Counted from the first letter of the stretch, positions 41,301 through 49,853 are shown. The stretch is 64,000 nucleotides of DNA from Oceanobacter sp. 1_MG-2023 (GCF_030689025.1 NZ_JAUYWA010000012.1:1-64000); one strand, 5' to 3'. Made by a program: numbers and translations. The notes: a model not told the origin generated them from the letters alone.

Positions 41301-41399
41301 GGACAGGGTCAGGATCTGCATGGCCTGCCACACCAGCAAGATCAGAAAGACTGCTTCAATAGCCGCGACGCCAACAATGGTTTTCAGTTTCAAGGACAT
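38364..41399 (-). CDS. Hybrid sensor histidine kinase with REC and HPt domains
   Basis: 1011 aa, inner membrane. TM1 (about 6-31) and TM2 (about 152-175) enclose a 120-residue periplasmic sensor; HAMP (175-225), PAS (about 232-345), HisKA with His375 in SHMSHEIRSP, HATPase (N box NLVDNAIKF, G boxes DTGRGIP and GGIGLGLAIV), and a degenerate receiver-like segment (about 600-705). A true receiver follows (Asp in IVLMDLHMPVMNG, about 717-835), then a C-terminal HPt (about 890-1000, His in QAHALKSSSAVFGA). It thus contains a full phosphorelay, ready to act on the adjacent LuxO-like regulator. It starts 6 bp after the periplasmic binding-protein gene, its probable sensor partner. Confidence 0.94.
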   Translation of the reverse strand: MSLKLKTIVGVAAIEAVFLILLVWQAMQILTLSNQQALETRAQETVGLFGTQVENALIATDLATLNEMVDQLMAQGNIEYVRILDQRGILASAGVPEKHDWNFQRDLNFGDIHDGMLDVDYQVFEEDIYLGTIQLGISTTGLGFLISESKTRLIGIALAELFMVALVSWILGCYLTRTLSHLTRQAQRLSKGEMVEPLPVNGRDELAVTVQSFNDMVEKLAQAREEDAIKSAVYEASLDAMITLNKQGNIIEFSSAAELIFGWRREDIIGKKVEETLVPEELIDGHLARRKALLSAKQYYGQGARRETVMLTRAGERIPVEVSSVIFKSQKNTYFTAFVRNISEQKNNQAQLVAAKETAELASQAKSRFLSHMSHEIRSPLNAVMGILQLLELESLSASQRRLLTIADTAGSSLLAVINEILDFSRIEAGNLHTDYATVDLADMTSCLLTTLESKLDTDQVELFCQIENGVPCRAEFDVDHTIQVIRNLVDNAIKFTDKGLIRLKIALVPGTGQTSCLAISIHDTGRGIPAAQLKDVFHEFEQVHAREDTRAGGIGLGLAIVKRLVVWMGGTVDVSSTPNLGSVFRFTVPLRSFEMIRQATPPPLQFRRVILVTGNEALQQAIEECVQPLEVALSAFASLAHFKASQQERQPTSTEVVLIDEAELPATGQELDWYQQLSISKVRLTRLGQDQSVPCSEQESVLYKPLSYQKIERLLRGQACDEAATPSQTATVTGSHNRILIVEDIEANRIVLGGILTKSGYQVDHACNGVEALQALEVGHYDIVLMDLHMPVMNGIAAVARLRACPGTNQHIPVVALTANAEKSEMQRCLAAGMNDFVSKPFFTKNLLAVINRQVYQHQQLHDTPPEAAPDDAPGHAASVARQAAAQAELDARLLHKATLEKLAAETSLQALPRMLNSFIAELTRRMDDLDRALESNNPQELGSQAHALKSSSAVFGALALQQAAQQLEQLCYGNAADFARVISATQELMLLVRQTLECYRNYMQSMAAE

Positions 41400-41405
41400 C
41401 GAGTG

Positions 41406-42311
41406 CTACCTGTCGGAAGGTTGAATATGTAACGCCCTGACATCATTCCAGTCGGCGTATTGGGCGGCGATAAAGCCTTCCATTCCCAAAGCCTCGAGGG
41501 TGGTGTCGATACCAGGTTCATGCGGCAATTCAGTAAACGCCGCCACCAGCCGTTGACGCAGTGCCGGTGACAACCGTGGATGAGCCGCAATGGCGTGAGG
41601 GGTATAACCGGGCGAGGTCCACAAGACCCTCAGCTGGTCCTTGATTGAGGTATCCAGCAGATTAAAGGTACGGATAATGCCGCCTCCCGCCGGGTAAAAC
41701 CCTGCCGCAACGGCCTGATAAACCGCATCATGAGAGCCAACATACTGGCTGCCAAAATCGATGCCTTTCAGGCCCAGACTGGCCTGCGTCAGCAAAGTGG
41801 CGGCAAAGGCTCCCACCGATGGAAATGCCAGCGTCTGCCCGTGCAGTTCGTCCAGCCGGGTCAAGGTCGACGCCTGGTTTACAACAATAATGCCCTTGAT
41901 CTGCCTGTTCTGTACCCGCACCAGGGGCACATAACCCGGGTCATCGGCAAACACCGTCAGGTGATACGGACTCATATACGCAATGTCGTACAGGCCATCG
42001 CGCACACGTTGCTCAAAGGCCGGGATATTGGGTGCCGTGGCGAAGCGTATTGCCACCCCTGTCTCGTCACTGATGACGCGCAGCAAGGGCGTCCATTCCC
42101 GCAACATTCTGGTCACCGCTTGTTGCGGCACCACACCGAATGTCAGCGTTGCTATCTGTGTCTGTGTCTGTGTCTCTGCCGCTGCAGCGGTGACCACCGG
42201 AGCCTCTGAAGCCGCTGCCGTCGCCGTTAACAGGGTCATGCCGGCCGCCACTGCCATCGTTACGCCGGTCAACAGCCATATCACTCCCACGCGTAACCAT
42301 TGTTTCATCAT
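41406..42311 (-). CDS. PhnD-type periplasmic binding protein, likely kinase partner
   Basis: 301 aa from ATG 42311 (or 42308), with GAGG upstream. Signal peptide (hydrophobic VGVIWLLTGVTMAVAAGMTLL, then ATAAASEA). The mature domain resembles phosphate/phosphonate binding proteins of the PhnD family: LTFGVVPQQAVTRMLREWTPL, YDIAYMSPYHLTVFA, LHGQTLAFPSVGAFAATLL and VLWTSPGYTPHAIAAHP. No transporter genes are nearby; the gene precedes a hybrid kinase by 6 bp, so a sensory role is more likely than transport. The ligand is unknown. A run of Thr-Gln repeats after the signal peptide is encoded by a short CTGTGT hexamer repeat (42156-42175). Confidence 0.85.
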   Translation of the reverse strand: MMKQWLRVGVIWLLTGVTMAVAAGMTLLTATAAASEAPVVTAAAAETQTQTQIATLTFGVVPQQAVTRMLREWTPLLRVISDETGVAIRFATAPNIPAFEQRVRDGLYDIAYMSPYHLTVFADDPGYVPLVRVQNRQIKGIIVVNQASTLTRLDELHGQTLAFPSVGAFAATLLTQASLGLKGIDFGSQYVGSHDAVYQAVAAGFYPAGGGIIRTFNLLDTSIKDQLRVLWTSPGYTPHAIAAHPRLSPALRQRLVAAFTELPHEPGIDTTLEALGMEGFIAAQYADWNDVRALHIQPSDR

Positions 42312-42341
42312 GACTTGTTGCCTCATCAAGGTTGTTTGTCC

Positions 42342-42357
42342 GGCAATGTCTGACCCA
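42342..42357 (-). promoter_or_regulatory. Possible sigma-54 promoter for the signalling operon
   Basis: On the minus strand TGGGTC-N5-TTGCC has the invariant GG and GC exactly 10 nt apart. The -12 TTGC is perfect; the -24 TGGCAC is matched at four of six positions. It lies about 30-45 bp before the binding-protein start. A weaker candidate than the one at 51624. Confidence 0.35.
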
Positions 42358-42432
42358 AAACACTCACCTACTGATTGTGTTGCTATAAACCACAAGCCAA
42401 TCGTTCTCTCCGACCTGCCGTGCCCCTCGCCA

Positions 42433-43593
42433 TCAAGGGCGCCCTTCCACACCATCGGGTGGTGTGCTGATCCAGACATCCGACGCCGCCGCTGGCAGTG
42501 TGACCCGAAACGGCGGCTCAAATGGTTCCAGAGCATTCATTGCCGGGTCATCCGCACTGGCAACCGATTCAGCTGCCCGCAAAGGCAGGGTTGGTTTGCA
42601 GGTCAGCTCAGCGGGACTCAGCAATGATTCCAGCAGCGACTCCAGCTCGGCCTGCTCCAGGGCAGACAAGGCCAGCTGGCTCAGCTGGTCTTTCAAGACA
42701 AGATACGCCAGGGTTTCGACCAACCCGGATTCGTTCAACTCCGAGGGAGTTTCACAACAAATTGTGCCCAGCCCATCACTGTCAAAAGGCGGAGCAATCA
42801 GCACGCCCAGCGTGGCAAAGGTCTGGTCGTACAAATCCCCGACCAGAGGCGCTACCTGATCAATCAGATTAAACTGGTCGGTAGTCCCCGCAGGGCACGA
42901 ACAATTCAGGTCAAGACTGGTCGGGTCCAGCGGATCGGTGAGCAATGGCGTCACATTCAGCAGGCACCCGGTGTATGCCGGGACACTCATGTCTTCCACC
43001 GTCAGCTCCTCGCAGGGCAACCCGGTCACAACGCTCTGGGAGTGCCAGCGCGATTGCACGTCGTCCAGATCAAAGTCACATTGCTCCGGACTCTCCCGAT
43101 ACAAAAAACCCGGCAAACCATCGCTGCCTGGCCCCACCGCATAATTCGCTCCGCCTTGCAGGGCGTTCAGATAGCTGACATTACCGCTCCGGTTCAAGCG
43201 GGATGCTCCCTGGCTGTCGGTCAGTTCATCACTGACACTTTTGATACACGGATCACCCTGACAGCTGGCGCTATCGAAATACACCGCTTCCCGGCTGGAG
43301 AACCGATCATCCCGGATGCCAATCAGCACCCGCCCCAACGGATCGGTGCTACGGTCGATATAGGCCAGCAAGGGCGCTTCGTGCTCATCATAGGCCACAG
43401 GCTCTCCCAGCAGCCGGCCTTGCTGGTCCAGTACCTTGGGGGTCATGTTCTGTTGCTGCACCTTGTGTTTGAACAACGCATCACGAATTGCTACCAGCCC
43501 CACCAGAGACCCTAATATCAAAATAGTCGTAATTAGCAGTAATTCCATGGTAATCACGAATCCTTGCTGCCGTTTTGGCGATGCCTGACTCAT
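42433..43593 (-). CDS. Large Cys-rich prepilin-like protein of the Tad-like locus
   Basis: 386 aa from ATG 43593 (MSQASPKRQQGF), with GGAGGG upstream. The N-terminus is prepilin-like: basic leader, Gly, then FVITMELLLITTILILGSLV, matching the same pattern in the small pilin gene at 51128. The Glu lies at +6 after the presumed Gly/Phe cleavage instead of +5. The large remainder holds about ten Cys (for example SCQGDPC, NCSC, ICCE), suggesting disulfides, and has no recognised domain. By position at the end of the pilus operon it could be a minor pilin or a tip adhesin; that is inference. Confidence 0.75.
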   Translation of the reverse strand: MSQASPKRQQGFVITMELLLITTILILGSLVGLVAIRDALFKHKVQQQNMTPKVLDQQGRLLGEPVAYDEHEAPLLAYIDRSTDPLGRVLIGIRDDRFSSREAVYFDSASCQGDPCIKSVSDELTDSQGASRLNRSGNVSYLNALQGGANYAVGPGSDGLPGFLYRESPEQCDFDLDDVQSRWHSQSVVTGLPCEELTVEDMSVPAYTGCLLNVTPLLTDPLDPTSLDLNCSCPAGTTDQFNLIDQVAPLVGDLYDQTFATLGVLIAPPFDSDGLGTICCETPSELNESGLVETLAYLVLKDQLSQLALSALEQAELESLLESLLSPAELTCKPTLPLRAAESVASADDPAMNALEPFEPPFRVTLPAAASDVWISTPPDGVEGRP

Positions 43594-43631
43594 AACGCCC
43601 TCCATCATCAGGTGTATTGAGAGTGGTAGAA

Positions 43632-44459
43632 TCAAAGCGAAACGCCCAATTCCTGAAACAACCGGTATATTTTGTGAACAGCAGGAAAGACCACCAGCAC
43701 CCCAAACACAGGAAAGGCCACCAGTAACATCGGGAACAATGACACCAGGCTGCGGCGGGCAATCAGCTTGCGCACCCATTGCTGCTGACGAGTACTCATG
43801 GACTCCGCAAACGCCCGCAGGCTTTCACACAAGGGAACCCCCATGCGACTGCCCATCTGCACCAGGGCGGCCAGCCGTTCGATTTCAAGGCAGGGCAAAC
43901 GGAACCGGAGCGCATCAAAGGCATCGTCCTGCGAGACTCCCAATTCAATTTCCCGCATCACCAGCCCCAGCTCCATCACCAGCACATCATCCTTGCGATG
44001 ACACACATCGATGCTGGTTTTCAGCGCCTGCGGCAAGCTCACTCCCGCCGCCAGATAGGCAGCCAGCATGTCGATAAAAAACGGCAGTCGCTGCCGTACT
44101 TCGGCAACACGCTGGCCCCGCAACAACAACAAAACCAGTAACGGCAAGCTGGTCGCCAGCATGCCCACCAGCAAGGCCAGCGGCCACACCAGACCAAACT
44201 CGTTCAGGGTCAGTAAAAACGTCAGCGGCATCAGAATCAGACTCGACGGCACAAACCAGAGTGCAACGCCATCCGGGGACAGCCCGGCTTGCCGTACCAG
44301 TTTGCGCGGGGCGATCCAGTGGTTGGTGTACAGCAGTGAATGATCGGCATCCAGCCTGGCCCTGCCTTGTAGCGGCAGCCCCCAGATCACCATCGCGCCC
44401 AGCAGGATGGTGACCAGCAGTCCCAGTAATAACGCATCAATCAGATTCATGGACGTCAT
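43632..44459 (-). CDS. tadC: Tad-like inner-membrane platform protein TadC
   Basis: 275 aa with helices near the N-terminus (about 8-28, 70-90, 95-115) and near the C-terminus (about 245-265). The cytoplasmic GspF-type domain contains LPFFIDMLAAYLAAGVSLPQAL, then LEIERLAALVQMGSRMGVPL and LIARRSLVSLFPMLLVAFPVF. It pairs with TadB as the inner-membrane platform. Its ATG overlaps the tadB stop (ATGA). Confidence 0.85.
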   Translation of the reverse strand: MTSMNLIDALLLGLLVTILLGAMVIWGLPLQGRARLDADHSLLYTNHWIAPRKLVRQAGLSPDGVALWFVPSSLILMPLTFLLTLNEFGLVWPLALLVGMLATSLPLLVLLLLRGQRVAEVRQRLPFFIDMLAAYLAAGVSLPQALKTSIDVCHRKDDVLVMELGLVMREIELGVSQDDAFDALRFRLPCLEIERLAALVQMGSRMGVPLCESLRAFAESMSTRQQQWVRKLIARRSLVSLFPMLLVAFPVFGVLVVFPAVHKIYRLFQELGVSL

Positions 44460-45343
44460 AGACTTTGCCTCGCCAGGTAACGTAGCCAGAAGAACCCCAG
44501 CAGCTGGGTCAGTACCGCCAGTACCACCAGTGTTGGCCCTTTCGGATGCTCAACAATCAGGGTCAGCCAGGTTGGATCTTTCCACTGGAAAACCAGAATC
44601 AACAGGTAGGGAAACAAGCCGATAAAAACCGATGCCGACAGCAGGCTGGACAGCCCGGTGCGGATTTCGGCACGGGTATCCAGTCGCCGCTTGAGCAGGT
44701 TGCGTACCGATCGAATCAGGGTTAGCGGGTCGCCGCCGGTGTTCCAGCTGGAGTCAACTGCCGCCGTAAACGCCCGCACCCCTTCATTGGGGTAACGCTG
44801 GTTCAGCAAACTGAAGGACTGATCGGCACTGAGTCCGCCATCCAGACGATGCAGAACCCGCTGCATTTCCAGACGAAACGCCCCTTTGGATGAGTGGGCC
44901 ACCGTCCGCAAACCGTCGGTGATGGGCACCCCCACCATCAGCGATGCCGACATCAATTCCATGGCTTCGTACAGTTGTTGTTCAAACCGGTTCTGTTGGA
45001 ACGCCAGGCCATCTTTCATAACAATGACCGCCAGCATAACCACACCAGTGGCGGCACCGGTGGCGGCCAGATAATGCGTCGGAAACAGCGTCAGCATCGC
45101 CAGCAGTACCGCAGCAGCCACCAGAAACACACCGGTCCCCAGCAGCAGCACGCCAAAACGAATACCAAGCGTGCTCAAGCGCTGGTTCATGCGGTGCTGC
45201 CAGCGATGAAAACCGGAACGCTGTTCCGTCGCACCGATTGTCAGACAGGATTCCGACCAGGCCCGGTCACGCAGAAAGAAGAACAGCCCGCCGGAGATCA
45301 GACTGACCAGTGCCGCCAACAATACGCCCAGATAATCAATCAT
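44456..45343 (-). CDS. tadB: Tad-like inner-membrane platform protein TadB
   Basis: 295 aa, GspF/TadB family. Hydrophobic helices at about 4-22, 68-105 and 230-285. The cytoplasmic domain includes QLYEAMELMSASLMVGVPI, GLRTVAHSSKGAFRLEMQRV and FTAAVDSSWNTGGDPLTLI, the pattern of TadB platform proteins. The start at 45343 follows GAGGTGAGG. It sits between cpaF and tadC, the usual order. Confidence 0.87.
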   Translation of the reverse strand: MIDYLGVLLAALVSLISGGLFFFLRDRAWSESCLTIGATEQRSGFHRWQHRMNQRLSTLGIRFGVLLLGTGVFLVAAAVLLAMLTLFPTHYLAATGAATGVVMLAVIVMKDGLAFQQNRFEQQLYEAMELMSASLMVGVPITDGLRTVAHSSKGAFRLEMQRVLHRLDGGLSADQSFSLLNQRYPNEGVRAFTAAVDSSWNTGGDPLTLIRSVRNLLKRRLDTRAEIRTGLSSLLSASVFIGLFPYLLILVFQWKDPTWLTLIVEHPKGPTLVVLAVLTQLLGFFWLRYLARQSL

Positions 45344-45356
45344 TGCCTCACCTCTG

Positions 45357-46595
45357 CTAACTCCTCGGCCCATAGGTCGATGTCGTTTCATAAGTCGTTT
45401 TATTGATCGTGGCGGACGCCGCCTGAAAGCGGATTTCCAGTTCGGTACGAGTATCCGACTGGGTCAGGGTGGCAATGCTGGCGATACGCCGATGACCATC
45501 GGCATCCCGCTGCAGATGAACGATCACATCGATCGCTGACGCGATCATTTGCTGGATCATGGCCGGAGGCATCGTCGGCAGGCTTTTCAGTGCCAGATAT
45601 TCAAACCGGTTAAGCACATCTCTAGGGCTGTTGGCATGCACGGTGGTCATGCTGCCATCGTGGCCGACGTTCATGGCCTGCAGCATGTCGAACACTTCAT
45701 CCCCTCGCACCTCACCGACAATGATGCGGTCTGCCCGCATCCGTAACGCCGTTTTGAGCAAGTCAGTCAGGCGGATAACACCAAGCCCTTCACCATTTCC
45801 CAGCCGGGATTCAAGCGTCACGACATGGGGGTGATCCAGCGTCAGTTCCTGGGTTTCTTCAATGGTGATAATCCGTTCGGTCAAGGGAATCTGGCCCGAC
45901 AACACATTCAGCAGACTGGTCTTGCCCGCCGAAGAGCCTCCGGCAATCACCATGTTTGCGCCCTGGCAGATAGCATCCGATAAATAGGCCCACATCGCCG
46001 GGGTCATAAAGTCTCGTTCGATCAGGTCGTCCGACGTCAGCGGTGTCAGCCGGAAACGACGAATGGAGATCACCGGGCCACGGGGAGACGGCGGCGCAAT
46101 CACGGCATTCAGGCGGCTGCCATCGCTCAGCCGGGCATCCACAATCGGGTTGCCCATATCAATATGCCGCCCCTGCTGGCTCAGAATCCGGTTCAGAAAG
46201 CGCAACAAATGGTCATTGCCATCAAAAGCGACACTGGTGCGCTCCAGACGGCCGTTGCGATCAACCCAGATATCGTTATAGCCGTTGATCAGAATGTCGG
46301 ATATCCGTGGGTCCAGCATCAGCTCGGTAATTGGCCCCAGCCCCTGGATTTCATCGGCCACGGTGCCCAATAACTGGCTGCGCACCCCGTCCGCCAATGC
46401 ACGGCCATGGCTTGCCAGCAAGTCATCCAGATGCTCTTGCAGATGTCGAATCAGGGCCACCCGATCCACCACCGAGTGTTCGGACACACCTTCCAGCCCT
46501 TCCAGCACCCGCCGATGCAGTCGGCGGCGCAGGTGGCTGTATTCTTCCGATGCCAGTGGAATCAGCGCTTCATCCATCCTCTCGGCCTGGGTCAT
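45357..46595 (-). CDS. cpaF: Tad-like secretion ATPase CpaF/TadA
   Basis: 412 aa hexameric ATPase of the type II/IV family that powers pilus assembly. The N-terminal part has ISDILINGYNDIWVDRNGRL. The C-terminal RecA-like domain has Walker A GGSSAGKTS, the Asp box IITIEETQEL, Walker B RIIVGEVRGDEVFDML, and the His box TTVHANSPRDVL. The start at 46595 follows GGAGGTG; 44 extra in-frame codons upstream lie inside the preceding gene. The longer reading frame is not supported. No CpaE/TadZ gene accompanies it. Confidence 0.93.
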   Translation of the reverse strand: MTQAERMDEALIPLASEEYSHLRRRLHRRVLEGLEGVSEHSVVDRVALIRHLQEHLDDLLASHGRALADGVRSQLLGTVADEIQGLGPITELMLDPRISDILINGYNDIWVDRNGRLERTSVAFDGNDHLLRFLNRILSQQGRHIDMGNPIVDARLSDGSRLNAVIAPPSPRGPVISIRRFRLTPLTSDDLIERDFMTPAMWAYLSDAICQGANMVIAGGSSAGKTSLLNVLSGQIPLTERIITIEETQELTLDHPHVVTLESRLGNGEGLGVIRLTDLLKTALRMRADRIIVGEVRGDEVFDMLQAMNVGHDGSMTTVHANSPRDVLNRFEYLALKSLPTMPPAMIQQMIASAIDVIVHLQRDADGHRRIASIATLTQSDTRTELEIRFQAASATINKTTYETTSTYGPRS

Positions 46596-47353
46596 AAGGA
46601 CACCTCCATCTCCAGGCTCATTTGCAGATACTGGTAGCAAACGGGGTGGTATGACAGCCCGGTCAGACGGCCTCTGGAGGCCCGATGATCCGGCTTGATC
46701 GCCAATGCCTGGCTGTAATGGCTGCACGCCAGATCCGGATGGGATTGTGCTTCCTGTACCAGCCCTTGCAGATACTGAATGCGCCAGGCTGGAGACCCCA
46801 ACCGACCGGCCTGTTCCAATAATTGCTCGGCCTGCACATAATCACCCGACACATAGCGGACGGCGGCCAGACCTTCCCTGATTTCCGGGTAATCCGGGGA
46901 TTGCATCAACGCTTCTTCCAACAGGCTGCCTGCCAACCGCAAGTTGCCTTGCTCCAGTGCAATCCGGCTGCGAAGCAGACGGGCCTCCGGCCGCGGACTG
47001 GGCAGCCAGACCAGCTGATCCAGCAGTTCCTGGGCAGCATTAACATCACCAACGCGGTAGTGCATCACCGCCGCCGCCATCCGGATACGTTCATGATAAG
47101 GGTGCAGCAACACCAGCTCATCCAGCGCACGCAGGTGGCGCAAACAGTCACGGACACCCGAGCGCTGGCTTGATGGATCCACACAACCGCTACTGAAATC
47201 CTCCGATGACTGCAAGGCAGCCAACTGCCGGGTCAGGGCTTCTTCCGGGGCATAATCGGTTTGGGACTCAGGAGACATGGACGCACACCCTGTCAGCAAT
47301 AATCCCACCAAGGCCAGCTTCAGAGTTGTTATAACAGGCGTTGCAGGCTTCAT
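46592..47353 (-). CDS. TPR lipoprotein, TadD-like
   Basis: 253 aa. Lipoprotein signal with LTGC lipobox (LALVGLLLTGCASM). The body is alpha-helical with TPR-like repeats: YRVGDVNAAQELLDQLVWL, ALEQGNLRLAGSLLEEAL, RYVSGDYVQAEQLLEQAG and ACSHYSQALAIKPDHRASRG. It resembles TadD, the pilotin-like partner of the Tad secretin. Start at 47353 after GGGAGG. It overlaps the cpaF start and the secretin stop by a few bases. Confidence 0.8.
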   Translation of the reverse strand: MKPATPVITTLKLALVGLLLTGCASMSPESQTDYAPEEALTRQLAALQSSEDFSSGCVDPSSQRSGVRDCLRHLRALDELVLLHPYHERIRMAAAVMHYRVGDVNAAQELLDQLVWLPSPRPEARLLRSRIALEQGNLRLAGSLLEEALMQSPDYPEIREGLAAVRYVSGDYVQAEQLLEQAGRLGSPAWRIQYLQGLVQEAQSHPDLACSHYSQALAIKPDHRASRGRLTGLSYHPVCYQYLQMSLEMEVSL

Positions 47354-49185
47354 GGTCGTGCCTCCCCGGAGATAGAAGAATGATGATTCAACGGCATGGG
47401 GTTGACTGCCCATTGCAGCAATTCACTGCTGTCGGCAAATTCCCACAAGGCCGTCTGATGCAAAGGCTCCCGTACAATGGTCGGCGTCACCACAATCACC
47501 AGTTCACGGTCGCGATAGCTGGACACATCGGAACTGAACAGCTTGCCCAGGAATGGAATCTGCGACAGGAACGGCAACGACTGGTTACTCTCGGACTGAT
47601 CCCGCGATACCAGGCCACCCAATATCAGTGGCTGGCCATCACGCAGCCGGGTTGACGTATTGATACTGCGGACATCAAAGGCCGTGGTGTCCAGTGTCGA
47701 ACCGGTACTGTCGGTAATGTGCTGGGACAGCGCAGTATCCGGCGTGGAGACACTGGGGTTCAGCTGCAAGGCGATATGATCGGTCTCATCGATCACCGCA
47801 CTGACAGTGAGCTCGATACCGTATGACTTGAACTCGGTACTGCTTAACAGCGCGTCACCCAGTGCACTGCTATCGGTACTTTGACCAAAGTTCGTGTAGG
47901 TCGTCCGGATTGGAACTTCCCCACCCACCTGAATGGTACCGGTGTCTCCGGACATCAAGGTGATTGTTGGTTTCGACAAGGTGCGGGAAATGCCTTCTGA
48001 TTCCAGCATCGAAAACAGCGCATTTAACGACGCCTGTTGCCCGGCGATCTGCAACTGCCCGGACAAGGCCCCGTTAAAAATATTCAGCGCGGTCTCCAGA
48101 CTGTCGTTGCCCAGAGCCGTCGACGTATCGGCGGCATTGGAGCTCAGACCAATGCCCGGCTGCCACTCTTTCAGACGACTGAGACTGACCTCATACATCT
48201 GCACCGAGACCCGTAACTGGGGAATGTCTTTCACCCGGATCATCGACAGCACCCGGCCACCGGCAATGGACAGTACATTGGCCCGCGACAGCTCGGCCGT
48301 TGTTGCCTGAACAATGCCCTGATTGGTGCCACCCTGGGGCGACGACACCACACGACCCGCTTCGTCGGCATAAATCTGAATCAGGCTGTTGAGCAAGATT
48401 TCATCCTCATCCGGGCGAATAAACAGACGCGACACCACCGCCAATACCCGCGACAGCTCAGCCTGTGTTTGTACTTCGCCCTCCAGCATCAAGGTATCGT
48501 CCTCGCCATTAAAACGGGCCTGCTGCCGAATGCGCCGCACCCTGACGGAATCCGTGCCGATTTCCTTCAGGGCACGGCCAATACGATCTTCAATTTTCTC
48601 CGCCTGATGACGGACACGGATCAGGTTGATCAGCGGTAACGAGTTCTGGTAGATATCGGCCAACGGCGCATCGCTCACCAACCCCTGGTTAACCAGCCCA
48701 CCCTGACGCTGCAAATAACGGGATACCGCCCGCTCGGCGGTGTCTTTCTGATGCTGATAACCCACACTGCCACTGAGCAGCAAGACCTGGCGGTCCGGTG
48801 CCGCTTCGATACGAATATTGGCGTCGATATTTTTTAATGCAGTCTCCAGAAACGACAGATCGGCCGTGACACTCAACATATAGGCATGGCTGCTGCCATC
48901 CACGAACCACACCATCATGCTGGTCTTGCCGACGTCTTTGGCCAACACCAGCAATTCTTTTTCATTCAGTACATCGATCTCGGCGATCGACTCCTGCCCT
49001 ACCGCAACGCGGCGCAATTCCCGGTTAAAGACAAAACGAACATGTGTCCAGCGCATCAATTCATCGATTTTTTCCGAACGCTCACCATTGGCCTGCTCAA
49101 TGTAATTCAGTGGGTTGCTGGTATCGGCCATCGCAGGTAATGACACCAGTACCAAGGTCGCCAGCAGCGAAAAAAAGTATTTCAT
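47350..49185 (-). CDS. cpaC: Secretin of the Tad-like system (CpaC/RcpA family)
   Basis: 611 aa outer-membrane pore. Signal peptide (FFSLLATLVLVSLPAMA), an N-terminal RcpA/CpaC N domain (about 25-110: ELRRVAVGQESIAEIDVL), a BON-like region (about 110-160) and the C-terminal secretin domain (about 330-590). Landmarks are TLMSGDTGTIQVGGEVPIRT, RDGQPLILGGLVSRDQSES and LPFLSQIPFLGKLFSS. The ATG overlaps the OmpA-like gene stop (ATGA), so the two are coupled. Confidence 0.92.
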   Translation of the reverse strand: MKYFFSLLATLVLVSLPAMADTSNPLNYIEQANGERSEKIDELMRWTHVRFVFNRELRRVAVGQESIAEIDVLNEKELLVLAKDVGKTSMMVWFVDGSSHAYMLSVTADLSFLETALKNIDANIRIEAAPDRQVLLLSGSVGYQHQKDTAERAVSRYLQRQGGLVNQGLVSDAPLADIYQNSLPLINLIRVRHQAEKIEDRIGRALKEIGTDSVRVRRIRQQARFNGEDDTLMLEGEVQTQAELSRVLAVVSRLFIRPDEDEILLNSLIQIYADEAGRVVSSPQGGTNQGIVQATTAELSRANVLSIAGGRVLSMIRVKDIPQLRVSVQMYEVSLSRLKEWQPGIGLSSNAADTSTALGNDSLETALNIFNGALSGQLQIAGQQASLNALFSMLESEGISRTLSKPTITLMSGDTGTIQVGGEVPIRTTYTNFGQSTDSSALGDALLSSTEFKSYGIELTVSAVIDETDHIALQLNPSVSTPDTALSQHITDSTGSTLDTTAFDVRSINTSTRLRDGQPLILGGLVSRDQSESNQSLPFLSQIPFLGKLFSSDVSSYRDRELVIVVTPTIVREPLHQTALWEFADSSELLQWAVNPMPLNHHSSISGEARP

Positions 49186-49853
49186 GACATAGCTCCTGGC
49201 TGCCTGAGTGAACGACAGGAATCGCCGCCCTGATACAGTTCAATCCGGCGATAATGGGAATGTTGAGGCGGATAATCGTGATAATCCCCCGTCCGCAGCG
49301 GCCGGCCCTGAATACTGATCTGGATGCGACGGATGCCGAAGGTCGACAGGTACTGGTACACCGCCAGCGCCCGCTGATAAGCCAGCTTGCGGTTATAAAG
49401 TTCATCACCACGTATATCGGTTGTCGCCAGAATCAGAATGGCTTCATCACGGTTTTTATTAAGCTTGGCCCAGGCCAGCAGGTGCTCAACTTCTGCGGCT
49501 TTTACTTCTGCCTTATCGGTATCGAATGCGTTGTAACCCAGATAAACCAGACGCTGGATATCCACCGCGGTTGCCTGTGACGGACTGGCTTCATCCGGTA
49601 AATGCACCGAGCAATAAATCATCGGCGTTGTGACCGCATCCTGATCCAGCCGGGTTTCACAGACCTGAAAGCCGTTTTCCCGGCGGCAGTCCAGCTCATG
49701 CGGTGGCGTAAACACCTGCTCACGATGCCCTGTTGCAGGTACCGTAACCGGGTAAGTAGCAGGGTAAGACGTCTCACCGGCGGCGTTGACAGGCATAATG
49801 ACAGACAAGACACCCAGTCCGATCACGATCATCTGTTGAATAAAGTTCGGCAC
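49182..49853 (-). CDS. OmpA-domain periplasmic protein of the Tad-like locus
   Basis: 223 aa from a GTG start at 49853 preceded by AGAAGGGG. Signal peptide (MIVIGLGVLSVIMPVNA). The C-terminal OmpA-like domain (about 110-215) has VYLGYNAFDTDKAEV-type opening, then ATTDIRGDELYNRKLAYQRA and YLSTFGIRRIQI, fitting the peptidoglycan-binding fold. Two Cys in LDCRRENGFQVC may form a disulfide. OmpA-domain proteins (RcpB-like in position) accompany secretins in some Tad loci and probably anchor the machine to the wall. Confidence 0.75.
   Translation of the reverse strand: MPNFIQQMIVIGLGVLSVIMPVNAAGETSYPATYPVTVPATGHREQVFTPPHELDCRRENGFQVCETRLDQDAVTTPMIYCSVHLPDEASPSQATAVDIQRLVYLGYNAFDTDKAEVKAAEVEHLLAWAKLNKNRDEAILILATTDIRGDELYNRKLAYQRALAVYQYLSTFGIRRIQISIQGRPLRTGDYHDYPPQHSHYRRIELYQGGDSCRSLRQPGAMS

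Noticed and set aside
42312-42536. Extended N-terminus of the PhnD-type protein
   Set aside because: The extra residues are not signal-like, and overlap the large prepilin-like gene; the later ATG has a ribosome site and a proper signal peptide.
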